A stretch of DNA of 64,000 bases from VAZQ01 sp963744275 (GCA_963744275.1 CAVUSX010000025.1:62001-126000), one strand, 5' to 3'. Positions 28,180-41,369 are shown, counted from the first letter of the stretch. The notes: generated by a model not told the origin, from the letters alone. Made by a program: numbers and translations.

Positions 28180-29484
28180 ATGTACGTGGAACGGGAAACA
28201 GGCGGTTTTGCCAGAGGCACGATCCAAGAGGTGGCGTCAGCGCAAAGCGGGCTGAACCGGGACTTGAGTCGACCGAGGCTCGCCAGGACCAGGCTCGCCC
28301 GAACCAAAGGGAATTCACCGAGCCGCCCGCTCAACCGGTGCGCCTGCCGGCCAAGGTTGCGATCGAGCCTGCCGGCCAAGCTCGCCGGGGCGCCAAGGAG
28401 CCGCAAGCTCGCCCTCATCGGCGCGGCGCTGTTGCTGGCGGTCGGGGCGGGCGGAACGTTCGGATACCGCTGGTGGACGGTCGGCCGCTTCATCGAGGCC
28501 ACCGACGACGCCTATGTGAGCGCCCACAACACGACGCTCGCCGCCAAGGTCGCGGGCTATGTGTCGAGCATCGCGGTCGAGGACAATGCGCGGGTGCACG
28601 CCGGTGACGTGATCGCCACCATCGACGATGGCGACTTCGTCCTGGCGGCGGATGCGGCGCGCGACAAGGTCGCAACGGAGCAGGCGACCGTCGACCGGAT
28701 CGGGCGCCAGATCGTGGCCCAGCAGGCGTCGGTCGCCCAAGCCAAGGCGCAGCTCGTCTCCGCGCAGGCGGGCGCGACGCGCGCGCAGCTCGAGCTCGAC
28801 CGCCAACAGGCATTGGCGCAGCGTGATTTCGCCAGCCGCCAGACGCTGGAGCAGGCGCAGTCGAACCGCGACCAGGGCGCCGCCGGCGTGCAAAGCGCGC
28901 AGGCGGCGGTGGATGCCGCGCTGGCGAATGTCGACGTCCTCAAGGCACAGCAGCAGGAGGCCGCCAAGACGCTCGATGAGCTGCGCACCGCTCTGGCCAA
29001 GGCCGAGCGCGACCTGTCCTTCACGGTGATCCGCGCTCCGGTCGACGGCGTGATCGGAAACCGCGCGGTGCAGACCGGCGATTTCGTGCAGACCGGCCAG
29101 CGCCTCGCCAGCCTCGTGCCGCTCGACGACGTCTATGTGGACGCCAACTTCAAGGAGACGCAGCTGGCGCAACTGCGGCCCGGCCAGAAGGTGGCGATCA
29201 GCGTCGATGCGCTGCCCGACCAGACCATCGAAGGCACCGTCACATCGCTGGCGCCCGCCTCCGGCGCCGTGTTCTCGCTGCTGCCGCCCGACAATGCGAC
29301 CGGCAATTTCACCAAGATCGTGCAGCGCCTGCCGGTGCGCGTGCGCGTGCCGGCCGACGTCGCCGCCCGCGGGCTGCTGCGGCCCGGCATGTCGGTCGTG
29401 GTCAGCGTGAACACCAAGCCGAGCGCTCCCGTTTCGGCGACCCGAACCGCCTCGGCGCCAGCCGCGACGGCGCAAGCCGATTGA
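28180..29484 (+). CDS. emrA: HlyD-family membrane-fusion subunit of a multidrug efflux pump (EmrA-type)
   Basis: 434 residues. After an unusual 70-residue Arg/Pro-rich N-terminus comes one membrane helix (LALIGAALLLAVGAGGTFGY), then the lipoyl half-domain FIEATDDAYVSAHNTTLAAK with VAGYVSSIAVEDNARVHAGD, a long alpha-helical hairpin (Gln/Ala-rich, about 150-285), the second lipoyl half and a beta-barrel with VDANFKETQLAQLRPGQKVA. The order is that of EmrA, which links the inner-membrane pump to the outer membrane. The ribosome site AGGAGA precedes ATG 28180. The first residues come from the duplicated segment. Another frame of the N-terminal region (STEARQDQARPNQREF) resembles the upstream ORF better, so two compensating shifts may have scrambled this tail. 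Confidence 0.88.
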   Translation: MYVERETGGFARGTIQEVASAQSGLNRDLSRPRLARTRLARTKGNSPSRPLNRCACRPRLRSSLPAKLAGAPRSRKLALIGAALLLAVGAGGTFGYRWWTVGRFIEATDDAYVSAHNTTLAAKVAGYVSSIAVEDNARVHAGDVIATIDDGDFVLAADAARDKVATEQATVDRIGRQIVAQQASVAQAKAQLVSAQAGATRAQLELDRQQALAQRDFASRQTLEQAQSNRDQGAAGVQSAQAAVDAALANVDVLKAQQQEAAKTLDELRTALAKAERDLSFTVIRAPVDGVIGNRAVQTGDFVQTGQRLASLVPLDDVYVDANFKETQLAQLRPGQKVAISVDALPDQTIEGTVTSLAPASGAVFSLLPPDNATGNFTKIVQRLPVRVRVPADVAARGLLRPGMSVVVSVNTKPSAPVSATRTASAPAATAQAD

Positions 29485-29498
29485 TCGGAGATCAGCCG

Positions 29499-31082
29499 AT
29501 GTCGATCACGACCGCCGACGCCAACCGATTGCCCGCCGATGCCGGCGAGCGGATCGATCCCCGCCGCCTCTTCGCGTTTCTGGCGATGTGCTTCGGGATG
29601 TTCATGGCGTTTCTCGACATCCAGATCGTGTCGGCCTCGCTCTCCGAGATCCAGGCCGGGCTGGCGGCTTCGCGCGACGAGATTTCCTGGGTGCAGACCT
29701 CCTACCTGATCGCCGAGGTGGTCGCCATTCCGCTGTCGGGCTTTCTCTCCCGGGCGCTCGGAACGCGCTTCATGTTCGCGGCCTCCGCCGCCGGCTTCAC
29801 CATCGCGAGCCTGATGTGCGGCTTCACCTCCTCGATGAACGAGATGATCTTCTGGCGCGCCGTCCAGGGCTTCATCGGCGGCGGCATGGTTCCGACCGTG
29901 TTCGCCTCCACCTACACGATCTTTCCGCGCTCCAAGCAGGCCATGATCGTTCCCTTGATCGGATTGGTCGCCACGCTGGCGCCGACCATCGGCCCGACGG
30001 TCGGCGGCTATCTCACCGACGCGCTGTCGTGGCATTGGCTGTTCTTCATCAATATCGGGCCCGGCATCGCGGTCACCGCGCTCACGTTCTGGCTCATCGA
30101 CTTCGACCAGCCGGATTTGTCCTTGTTCAAAGTCTTCGACTGGTGGGGGCTCGGCTTCATGGCGGCCTTCCTGGGCACGCTCGAGTACGTGCTGGAAGAG
30201 GGGCCGCGCTACGATTGGTTCGACGACCGCACCATCGCGCTCGCAGCCGTGGTCTCGGTCGTCTCGGCGGTGGCCTTCTTCGCCCGCGTGCTCACGGCGC
30301 GTTCCCCGATCGTCGACCTCAAGGCCTATGCGGACCGCAACTTCGCGCTCGGCAGCATGTTCTCGTTCGTGCTCGGCATCGGCCTTTACGGGCTGACCTA
30401 CCTGTTCCCGGTCTATCTCGAGGAGATCCGCGGCTACAACGCGCTGATGGTGGGCGAGACCATGTTCGTGTCGGGCGCCGCCATGTTCCTGACGGCGCCG
30501 CTGGTCGGCAAGCTCGCCACCAAGCTCGACCTGCGCCTGCTGATGATGTCCGGGTTCTTCATCTTCGCGGCCGGGTCCTGGCAGATGACCTACCTGACGC
30601 AGGATTGGGATTTTTCCCAGCTCTTGTGGCCGCAGATCTTCCGCGGGGTCGGCATGATGCTGGCGATCGTGCCGATCACCAATCTGGCGCTCGGCACGCT
30701 TGCCCCAGAGCGGCTCAAGAACGCCTCCGGGCTGTTCAATCTGGCGCGCAATCTCGGCGGCGCGGTGGGCTTGGCCGCCCTCAACACCGTGCTCAACGAT
30801 CGCACCGACCTGCATCTGGCGCGGCTGCACGAGCAGGTGGGCTGGGGACGCCAGCCGGCCCAGGAGATGCTCACGAAGCTGACCGCGCACTTCCAGGATT
30901 TCGGCGGCGACGCCCAAACCATGGCGCTGCGCCAGCTCATGGGGCTCGCCCGCCAGCAAGGGGTGGTGATGGCGTTCGCCGACGTCTTCCTGATGCTGGC
31001 GGTCCTGTTCGCCGCCTTCGGGGCGCTGGCGGTGGTCATGCGGCGGCCCGCCGCGCTCCCGGCAGCGGCCGGTGGACACTGA
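29499..31082 (+). CDS. emrB: DHA2-family 14-helix drug:proton antiporter (EmrB-type)
   Basis: 527 residues from ATG 29499, chosen because GGAG lies eight bases upstream. The first helix FLAMCFGMFMAFLDIQIVSA carries the DHA2 motif (LD.tIVn.al). ISWVQTSYLIAEVVAIPLSG, ALGTRFMFAASAAGFTIASL and FWRAVQGFIGGGMVPTVFAS are helices 2-4 with the usual Gly/Arg signatures, and IVPLIGLVATLAPTIGPTVG is motif C of antiporters. About 14 hydrophobic segments are visible. The gene follows emrA by 14 bases and forms a two-gene efflux operon. It exports hydrophobic toxins across both membranes with an outer-membrane channel encoded elsewhere. Substrates unknown. Confidence 0.9.
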   Translation: MSITTADANRLPADAGERIDPRRLFAFLAMCFGMFMAFLDIQIVSASLSEIQAGLAASRDEISWVQTSYLIAEVVAIPLSGFLSRALGTRFMFAASAAGFTIASLMCGFTSSMNEMIFWRAVQGFIGGGMVPTVFASTYTIFPRSKQAMIVPLIGLVATLAPTIGPTVGGYLTDALSWHWLFFINIGPGIAVTALTFWLIDFDQPDLSLFKVFDWWGLGFMAAFLGTLEYVLEEGPRYDWFDDRTIALAAVVSVVSAVAFFARVLTARSPIVDLKAYADRNFALGSMFSFVLGIGLYGLTYLFPVYLEEIRGYNALMVGETMFVSGAAMFLTAPLVGKLATKLDLRLLMMSGFFIFAAGSWQMTYLTQDWDFSQLLWPQIFRGVGMMLAIVPITNLALGTLAPERLKNASGLFNLARNLGGAVGLAALNTVLNDRTDLHLARLHEQVGWGRQPAQEMLTKLTAHFQDFGGDAQTMALRQLMGLARQQGVVMAFADVFLMLAVLFAAFGALAVVMRRPAALPAAAGGH

Positions 31083-31216
31083 TAAACGTAAACGATTTCA
31101 GTGTGTTATGAAAATGTCAGAAAAAGTTAACCATATGTGAACCAAATCCCGGGCGGCTGCGACTAATGGTCAAGCGCCTCGCAGGGGTTGGCGGTTTCGC
31201 TACAGGGGACACGCAA

Positions 31217-31510
31217 ATGGCCAAGATCAGCAGCACCTATCGCACCAGCATCTTCGCGGCGCTGACGCTCGCGATCTTCGCCGGCATCGGTTTCTCTTCG
31301 CCCGCGCAAGCCGCCGGCACCCAGTGCAGCGGCACGCTCGCGCAGTACGGCGCCGCCGTCCAGCAGCTGCAGGCTTTCTCCGCCAAGGCGGAGGCCCTCG
31401 CCGACCAGAACCCGCTCTACATCAGCGATGTCGAGTACTATGCGTCGGCGCTGGCCCAGGCCCAACGTTGCGTCAAGAACCTGAGCACCATGGCGACGGT
31501 GTCGCGCTGA
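31217..31510 (+). CDS. Small exported protein of unknown function
   Basis: 97 residues from ATG 31217, with AGGGGA ten bases upstream; the longer frame from 31166 lacks a ribosome site. The signal peptide is TSIFAALTLAIFAGIGFSSP with cleavage after AQA. The mature protein is about 65 residues, with two Cys (TQCSGTLAQYG and AQRCVKNLSTM) that could form a disulfide between two predicted helices. Similar two-Cys helical exported proteins are common in Bradyrhizobium relatives, without a known role. A strong terminator follows. Confidence 0.65.
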   Translation: MAKISSTYRTSIFAALTLAIFAGIGFSSPAQAAGTQCSGTLAQYGAAVQQLQAFSAKAEALADQNPLYISDVEYYASALAQAQRCVKNLSTMATVSR

Positions 31511-31542
31511 GCCACGACGCATCTCTGACCCAAATTTCGTAG

Positions 31543-31567
31543 GGGCGGCCCTTGTGGCCGCCCTTTT
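31543..31567 (+). terminator. Rho-independent terminator
   Basis: GGGCGGCC-CTTGT-GGCCGCCC is a perfect eight-pair GC stem directly followed by TTTT, 33 bases after the small exported protein gene and facing the convergent 5-oxoprolinase gene. Confidence 0.8.
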
Positions 31568-31595
31568 GATGTCTGGGGCGCCCACCATGGCGCCT

Positions 31596-35300
<3,705 letters not shown>

Positions 35301-35403
35301 ATGCGCGGCTCGTCCCGAGCGGCTCGTCCCGAGCGGCCCGTTCCCGTGCCAGTATCGCGCATCGGGCGCAGGACTGAAATCGCCGGCGGCTCGGAAAATT
35401 GGT

Positions 35404-35434
35404 GGGGGCCCGGCGGCGTTTCCGCCGAGCCCCC
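35404..35434 (-). terminator. Terminator of the RNase P RNA gene
   Basis: On the minus strand GGGGGCTCGGCG-GAAA-CGCCGCCGGGCCCCC folds into a strong stem with one or two bulges and is followed by ACCAATTTT, directly after the 3' end of rnpB. Confidence 0.7.
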
Positions 35435-35442
35435 TTTATGGC

Positions 35443-35893
<451 letters not shown>

Positions 35894-36128
35894 CCCGGCA
35901 GTGAATGGGCACCCGCGGCGCCCGCGTCAAGGGCTGCCCCCCGACCGGAGCCGGCTGGTTGCGCGCCAGGCCACGATAGTGAAGCAGGCGGGCGTTGCCC
36001 GCCTTGCTCATTCTTTGACTAATCACGCTTGCGAGGTGCCGCTCTTTGGCAGCTCTTCCGGATCGCTCACCCGCCAGGCGCCGCTGCAGGCCCAATGACG
36101 GATCACGGGACCACCATGCGGCGCTCGA

Positions 36129-36596
36129 TCAATTGCGTGTCCGCTCGCTGTCGGAATTCATCAGCTCTCGGCTGAAGCGCTCCTTCTGGCGCGCATCGAG
36201 GCTCCCGTAAAGCGGTTGGGCGGCATCGGCGAGCTTCTTCTCGTCCTCGGAGCGCTCGCCCAGGGAGACGGCGTCATTGCGCATATTCTCGATGAAGTCG
36301 CCGGGGTCCTTCTGATCCGCACGCTTGGCTCGGAGGGCGATATCGCGATCGGCGCGCTTCTTGCCGATCTCGCTCAAGCTGGATTCGAAACCGGACCAGT
36401 TTTTCTCTTGATCCGCCGTGAGCCTGAGGTCGGCTTTCATACGCGCCGTCCGAGCGTCGGATCGGGCAACGATCTGGTTCGCGGTGAGCTCGCCGCGGTC
36501 GGAGCGGTCCGCGCGGCTGCCCGCTTGGGCCGCACTCATCAGCATGCCGCCGACCATCAAGGTGACGGCCGCTTCGAGGATCAAGGACTTTCGCAT
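36129..36596 (-). CDS. LTXXQ-motif (Spy/CpxP-like) periplasmic protein
   Basis: 155 residues from ATG 36596, with AGGGA eight bases upstream; a longer frame begins at 36683 without a site. The signal peptide is KSLILEAAVTLMVGGMLMSA ending AQA. The mature helix-rich part has RMKADLRLTADQEKNWSGFE, the LTxxQ motif shared with Spy and CpxP chaperones, and a second amphipathic stretch, LADAAQPLYGSLDARQKERF, where the motif is degenerate. Such proteins answer envelope stress or act as ATP-independent chaperones. The gene stands alone, upstream of a PAS-kinase gene's end on the same strand. Confidence 0.8.
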   Translation of the reverse strand: MRKSLILEAAVTLMVGGMLMSAAQAGSRADRSDRGELTANQIVARSDARTARMKADLRLTADQEKNWSGFESSLSEIGKKRADRDIALRAKRADQKDPGDFIENMRNDAVSLGERSEDEKKLADAAQPLYGSLDARQKERFSRELMNSDSERTRN

Positions 36597-36855
36597 GGTA
36601 GTTCCCTTCGGGGTTGGTCGATGGAACAGCCCGCGTGCGCGGGCAAATGCACGCTGCCGCGACTTGGAATTGAAAGTCGTCATCAGCAGAACAAAGATGT
36701 GACGGAGACTGCGTGTTCAATTCGCCGAGACCCACATAGTTCCGGAAATTCGATTGCGAAAAACCAGCACGGCCCCGAGTGCGCGGGCGCTATGCCGCGA
36801 CTGAGTGACCGACGTTGCGGGCCGCGACCTCTTGTCGACGCCGCGCCTCGAGCGC

Positions 36856-37993
36856 TCACATGTGCAGCGGCACGTTTTCCGACCAGGGTGGGCGTGACGG
36901 CACCCGACCGGGGTGAGCGTGCCCGTCCACCGGCACATGGGCGGCCACAAAGCTCGCGTGCGTGATCGAGACGGTCGTGCCGGTTTGACCGCTCACGACG
37001 TCGACCACGGCCTCCAGCTGCTGCGCCAGGGCCTTGACGATGCTGGTGCCGAGGCCGGCTTTCTTCTGTCCGAGCCGTCCGGCGTTGGCGGTCGGGCACG
37101 CCGATCCCGTTGTCCGAGATCGAAAGCTTCCAATCGGCTCCCACCACCTCATAAGCAACGACGACCCGACCGGCTTTGGTGGCCGCCGGAAACGCGTGCT
37201 TGAGGGCATTGAGGACGAGCTCCGTCACCAAGAGGCCGATGCTCACCGCCTGCTTGGAGGGTACGTGCCCTCCGGCGGCGTCGACTTTCAAGACGATCGG
37301 GCGGTCTTCGGAGATCATCGACTCGGCGAGAGCCTCGCACAGCCTCGACAGGTAAGGAGCCATCTCGATCGAGCCGATCTGCCCGGCCTGGTGGAGGTGA
37401 TTTTGCACCGCCGCCACCGACATGACGCGGCCATGGGCATCCTGGAGATGCTGGCGCGTCTCCTCGGACTGCACCGTCTTGGCCTTCAACATCAGTATGC
37501 TCGCTATGATGGTGAGACTGTTCGCGACCCGGTGCTGCATCTCCTCCAGCAGCAATTCCTTCTGCCACATCAGCTCCTTCATCTCCTGCTCCATCGCGCG
37601 CTGTGCGGTGACGTCGGCCATGCTGAGCAAGATGGTGGCGTGCGGATTTCCCTCATAGAACACTTTGCGGGCGCCAAGGCGGATCGTGCGCCGCCCGAGG
37701 CCGGGAAACTCGCGGTCGACCTCATAGGCTTCGACGACGCCGTGCTCGGGAAGCACCTTTTCCAGGAGCATCTTGAGCTCCGCGATGTCCCACTGGCCTT
37801 CGCCCAGGTCGTACAAGAGCCGCCCCTGGGTGTTCTGACGATTGACCTGGAACTTGAGGTAGAAGGACCGGCTCGCCGTTATGACGCGGAGCTGGCTGTC
37901 GAGCACGACCAGCGGCTCATCGACGGTATCCACGATGGCTTGCGCCAGAGTGCCCACGTCCTGAACTCCGAGGAAGGTCTGAATGTCGGACAT
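36856..37993 (-). CDS. PAS sensor histidine kinase, HisKA_2 family, frame broken near 37085
   Basis: About 379 residues. PAS domain at 15-130 (AIVDTVDEPLVVLDSQLRVI, then ATILLSMADVTAQRAMEQ). A short coiled linker leads to the phospho-acceptor block EEMQHRVANSLTIIASIL with His154, the HisKA_2 type rather than classic HisKA. The HATPase N-box is ELVLNALKHAF and the D-box ISDNGIGVP. There the frame breaks; the next frame gives KKAGLGTSIVKALAQQLEAV (the G-box) and GTTVSITHASF, and stops at 36856. One inserted base fits. No membrane helix, so it senses in the cytoplasm. It is a close paralogue of the kinase at 40074. Confidence 0.85.
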
Positions 37994-38175
37994 AGCTTCT
38001 CCTCCTCCGATCTGACCCCCCAGAGACGCACCCTCACGCACCCTAGACGCGTTCGTGCGGCACGTCTGAGCAATATCGCTCACTCGTGCGTCCCCACCGC
38101 CACCGTGTCGGGCGCCGCACGCCGCGTCACGGTCGGGGCCACCGCGCTCCATCTATCCGCTAACCTGTGCGCATT

Positions 38176-38200
38176 GGAACTTAAGCCGCACAATCCGGTT
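38176..38200 (+). promoter_or_regulatory. EcfG-like general-stress promoter before the DUF1236 gene
   Basis: GGAAC (38176-38180), 16 bases, then GGTT (38197-38200). The alphaproteobacterial EcfG consensus is GGAAC-N16/17-cGTT. It is 39 bases before the ATG of the DUF1236 gene and correctly oriented. The same GGAAC-N16-GGTT layout recurs at 41345. Confidence 0.6.
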
Positions 38201-38238
38201 CTCATGAGTACTCTCAACAGAATTGATGGAGATTTTCG

Positions 38239-38871
38239 ATGAAGAATACTTTGTTGTTTGCTGCGTCGGCCGCGGCACTGGTGGCCGGAATTGGCCTGGC
38301 ATCCGCGCAGGGCATGAGCCGGGATGCGCCGGCCGCGACCACATCGGAGCCAAAGGCGCCTGAGGGTAAGGGCGGCCACGAAAAGGCTGCGCTGCCGCAA
38401 AAGACCCAGAAGGCGAGTCCCGCTCCGACCGCTCAGGCGCCCGACAAGGCAAAGCCGGCACCGACCGCGCAGATGCAGGAGAAGGCCAAGCCGAGCCCCG
38501 TGGTTCAGGCGCCCGACAAGACGACCGGTACGGATCACCAGACGGTCGGACAGTCTCCGAGCCGGACCGCCGAGCCGAACGCGCCGGCTCAGAAGGATTC
38601 AAAGTCCTCGGCGTCCGCGCCGATGTCGAGCGAGCAGAACGTAAAGCTGCGGGAGACCCTGAAGGGTGAGAAGTCCGAACGCCTCAGCGGCGTGAAGTTC
38701 TCGATCTCGATCGGTGACGCGGTGCCGGATTCGGTGCATTTTTATCGATTGCCGGCTCGGATCGTGGAGTACGCGCCGCAATATCGCGACTTCGACTACA
38801 TCCTGGTCGGCGATGACATTCTGATCGTCGATCCCCGCACCCACAAAATCGTCGCGGTGATCTCGGCCTGA
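38239..38871 (+). CDS. Exported DUF1236 protein with Lys/Pro/Ala-rich repeats
   Basis: 210 residues. Signal peptide LLFAASAAALVAGIGLASAQ. Residues 25-130 are low complexity, with tandem-like APDKAKPAPTAQMQEKAKPS units. The C-terminal 75 residues are the DUF1236 module: LSGVKFSISIGDAVPDSVHF, then RLPARIVEYAPQYRDFDYIL and VGDDILIVDPRTHKIVAVIS. The module is found almost only in Rhizobiales exported proteins and may bind the cell wall or outer membrane. That is not established. GGAG lies before ATG 38239. An EcfG-like promoter upstream suggests control by the general stress response. A hairpin terminator follows. Confidence 0.85.
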   Translation: MKNTLLFAASAAALVAGIGLASAQGMSRDAPAATTSEPKAPEGKGGHEKAALPQKTQKASPAPTAQAPDKAKPAPTAQMQEKAKPSPVVQAPDKTTGTDHQTVGQSPSRTAEPNAPAQKDSKSSASAPMSSEQNVKLRETLKGEKSERLSGVKFSISIGDAVPDSVHFYRLPARIVEYAPQYRDFDYILVGDDILIVDPRTHKIVAVISA

Positions 38872-38900
38872 ACGGAAATTGCCCAGGCTCCGGCTGCGTC

Positions 38901-38927
38901 TGAGGGCGGCGCCTCGTGCCGCCCTCA
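38901..38927 (+). terminator. Hairpin after the DUF1236 gene
   Basis: TGAGGGCGGC-GCCTCGT-GCCGCCCTCA is a perfect ten-pair stem 30 bases after the stop. No T run follows. Confidence 0.6.
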
Positions 38928-39056
38928 CGGGCCGGCGGGCCGGACATCCAGGGCGCTATTCGGCATTATATCAATTGGAGGTCGGATTGGTTATGATTGC
39001 TCTATTGGCCTGGCTTCGTTCCGGAGGGGCGCACGGATAAGGAAAAGGCGGACGTT

Positions 39057-39749
39057 TTGACGAAGAGACCCCAGCCCGCGTTCGATGCGAAGAAATTTCT
39101 TGCCAAAGTCGGCGACGGAAAGACGATATCGGAATATCCGGACGGCCAAACCGTGTTTTCACAGGGCGAGGCTGCGGACGCCGTCTTTTACATCCAGAAA
39201 GGCAAGATCAAGCTCACCGTGACCTCCGAGCGCGGCAAGGAAGCGGTCGTCGGAATCCTCGAGCGCGGTAATTTCTTCGGCGAAGGATGCCTCAACGGCC
39301 ACCCGCTGCGGGTCACGACCGCCGAAGCGGTCGATGAATGCCTGATTACGCGCATCAGCAAGGCTGCCATGATCGCCGTCATGCATGACGAGCCGGATTT
39401 CTCCGAGCTTTTCATGGCCTATCTGTTGACCCGCAACAGCCGAATTGAAGAGGACCTGATCGATCAATTGTTCAATTCGAGCGAGAAGCGCCTGGCGCGA
39501 CTGCTGCTTCTGCTCGCCAATTTCGGCAAGGAGGGCACGCCGGAGCCGATCGTCGGAAAATTCAGCCAGGAAACCCTTGCGGAGATGATCGGAACCACGA
39601 GGTCGCGCGTGAGCTTCTTCATGAACAAATTCCGCAAATTGGGCTACATCAAGTACAACGGAAAGCTCGAAATCCACAATTCCCTGTTGAACGTGGTTTT
39701 GTACGATAAACCCGACATCAAGACGAAGAATGCGAGCAACGAGCCGTAA
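39057..39749 (+). CDS. Crp/Fnr-family transcription regulator
   Basis: 230 residues from a TTG start at 39057, chosen because AAGGCGG lies five bases upstream and the protein then begins TKRPQPAFDAKKFLAKVGDG; a longer frame opens at 38997. The cyclic-nucleotide-binding barrel covers 20-130 (YPDGQTVFSQGEAADAVFYI, then GILERGNFFGEGCLNGHPLR), and the winged helix is FSQETLAEMIGTTRSRVSFF with MNKFRKLGYIKYNGKLEIHN. No Cys ligands for an Fe-S cluster and no canonical cAMP Arg/Ser pair are obvious, so the signal is unknown. This subgroup is abundant in Bradyrhizobium and is often stress-linked. It stands between two putative stress-response genes. Confidence 0.85.
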   Translation: MTKRPQPAFDAKKFLAKVGDGKTISEYPDGQTVFSQGEAADAVFYIQKGKIKLTVTSERGKEAVVGILERGNFFGEGCLNGHPLRVTTAEAVDECLITRISKAAMIAVMHDEPDFSELFMAYLLTRNSRIEEDLIDQLFNSSEKRLARLLLLLANFGKEGTPEPIVGKFSQETLAEMIGTTRSRVSFFMNKFRKLGYIKYNGKLEIHNSLLNVVLYDKPDIKTKNASNEP

Positions 39750-39758
39750 AGTCGTCTC

Positions 39759-40022
39759 TCAGAAATCCAAAGCGGACAGGTCATAAGAACCTTTGCGGCC
39801 TCGCCCGTAGACCTTGGTGGCGGCCGCGAGGATCAAGTCCCGGTTGGCATCGAAGGCGCCGAGGAGGCCGGCTTCGTCGAGCCGCATGGCAGGCTGAACG
39901 CGCTTGAGCGCATCTTCGCCCACGAAGAACGAAGCCTCCATCGCGCTGTCGTGCCCCCAGAACCGCACCGCCCGGCGCGTGGGGTCGTAGCTGCGGCTCT
40001 CGTTGGGAAACCTCAAGGCCAT
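39759..40022 (-). CDS. DUF1488 family protein
   Basis: 87 residues. LRFPNESRSYDPTRRAVRFW, GHDSAMEASFFVGEDALKRV and DEAGLLGAFDANRDLILAAA form the whole DUF1488 domain, with the terminal KVYGRGRKGSYDLSALDF. The family is small, cytoplasmic and common in Rhizobiales and enterobacteria, with no known activity. Its start is about 50 bases after the kinase gene's stop on the same strand, so the two may be co-transcribed from the kinase promoter. Confidence 0.85.
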   Translation of the reverse strand: MALRFPNESRSYDPTRRAVRFWGHDSAMEASFFVGEDALKRVQPAMRLDEAGLLGAFDANRDLILAAATKVYGRGRKGSYDLSALDF

Positions 40023-40073
40023 CGGATCATCATCCCTGTTGTCGGAGCCCGCATCTGCTGGTATCCCGTCTGC

Positions 40074-41153
40074 TCAGGCCATCCGGGCGGTTTGAACGGC
40101 CCTGGCCGGGAAGGTGGCATGAGTGATCGACACGGTCGTGCCCGCGGGCCCGGCCTCGGTTGCAAACTGGGCCTCGAGCTGCTGCGACAGGGCCTTGACG
40201 ATGCCGGTGCCGAGTCCCGATTTTCCCTGGACGAAGCCGCCGCGCGGCTTGCCGATGCCGTCGTCGGCGACCGAAAGCTTCCAATTCGTTCCGACCCGGT
40301 CATACGCGACCGTGATGCGGCCCTCGGCCTTTTCGTGCGGAAACGCATGCTTGAGGGCGTTCATGACCAGCTCGGTGACGATCAAGCCCAAGCTCTCGGC
40401 CTGACGGGATGTCGCGAGGCCCCCGCAACCAACGACTTCCAGCGAGATCGGCCGACTGTCGCCGATCATCGAGGCCGCGAGGGTCTCGCATAGCCTCGTG
40501 AGATAGGGCCTTATCTCGATCGATCCGTCGGCTCCGGAGGCGTGCAACTGCTTCTGCACGGCGGCAATCGAGATGACGCGCTTGTGCGCGTCTTGCAAAT
40601 GAACACGCGTCTCTTCCGACTGCACCGTCCTCGCCTTCATCAGGAGGATGCTGGCGATGATCTGCAGGCTGTTCGCGACCCGGTGCTGCAGCTCCTCGAG
40701 CAATACTTCCTTCTGTTGCAGCAGCTCGTCCTTCTCGCGCTCGAGATTGCGCCGTTCGGTGATGTCCTCCATGCCGAGCAGAATGGTCGTGTTGGTGCCT
40801 CCTTCGTAGAACACCTGGCGGGCGTTCAGGCACATCGTGCGTCGTCCGAGGTTGGGGAACTCGTGCTCGACCTCGTAGCCCTCCATCACGCCCTTCTCGG
40901 GGATGATCTTTTCCAGGAGCACGCGGAGCTTTGGAATGTCCCACTGTCCGTCGCCCAAGGCGTAAAGCAGCCTGCCTTCGGTGTCCTCGGCACTGACCTT
41001 GAAACCCGAATAGAAGGAGCGGCTCGCGGTGATCACGCGCAGGTGCTTGTCGAGAACGAGAACGGGCTCCCGGACGGTGTCGACAATGCCCTGGGCGAGC
41101 GCCCAGGCATCCGAGATCGCCGCGAACCTTTCCCTCAAGACGTCTTGCTGCAT
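40074..41153 (-). CDS. PAS sensor histidine kinase, HisKA_2 family
   Basis: 359 residues, intact. PAS domain at 20-135 (GIVDTVREPVLVLDKHLRVI; TTILLGMEDITERRNLER). Phospho-acceptor block LLEELQHRVANSLQIIASIL with His158. N-box ELVMNALKHAF (Asn265), D-box VADDGIGKP (Asp298), G-box GKSGLGTGIVKALSQQLEAQ. No membrane helix. It matches the kinase at 36856 along its whole length, including the linker QSEETR.HLQDAH, so the two arose by duplication and carry different PAS ligand regions. A single-domain response regulator is divergently encoded just upstream and is a natural phosphate partner. HisKA_2 kinases often feed the general stress response in alphaproteobacteria. Confidence 0.9.
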   Translation of the reverse strand: MQQDVLRERFAAISDAWALAQGIVDTVREPVLVLDKHLRVITASRSFYSGFKVSAEDTEGRLLYALGDGQWDIPKLRVLLEKIIPEKGVMEGYEVEHEFPNLGRRTMCLNARQVFYEGGTNTTILLGMEDITERRNLEREKDELLQQKEVLLEELQHRVANSLQIIASILLMKARTVQSEETRVHLQDAHKRVISIAAVQKQLHASGADGSIEIRPYLTRLCETLAASMIGDSRPISLEVVGCGGLATSRQAESLGLIVTELVMNALKHAFPHEKAEGRITVAYDRVGTNWKLSVADDGIGKPRGGFVQGKSGLGTGIVKALSQQLEAQFATEAGPAGTTVSITHATFPARAVQTARMA

Positions 41154-41344
41154 AGAGATGTCCTCATATCCACGCTCCGGATAAGTCTTGCGCGCGGGCC
41201 GGGTCCCATCGAGATTGCCCCGAGCCTCGAATTGCGGAAGTGCCGGAACGCTTCTGACGAAGATTCATATTCAAGGGTACGCCGACCGCTGTGGGTAAGT
41301 CTGTGCAATATTGACCACGTTTCCGGTTGCGGACGGTCCGGCAT

Positions 41345-41369
41345 GGAACCATTGCGGCCGGTATTGGTT
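41345..41369 (+). promoter_or_regulatory. EcfG-like promoter before the response regulator
   Basis: GGAAC (41345-41349), 16 bases, GGTT (41366-41369): the same layout as at 38176. It lies 31 bases before ATG 41401, in the direction of the response regulator gene. Confidence 0.55.
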
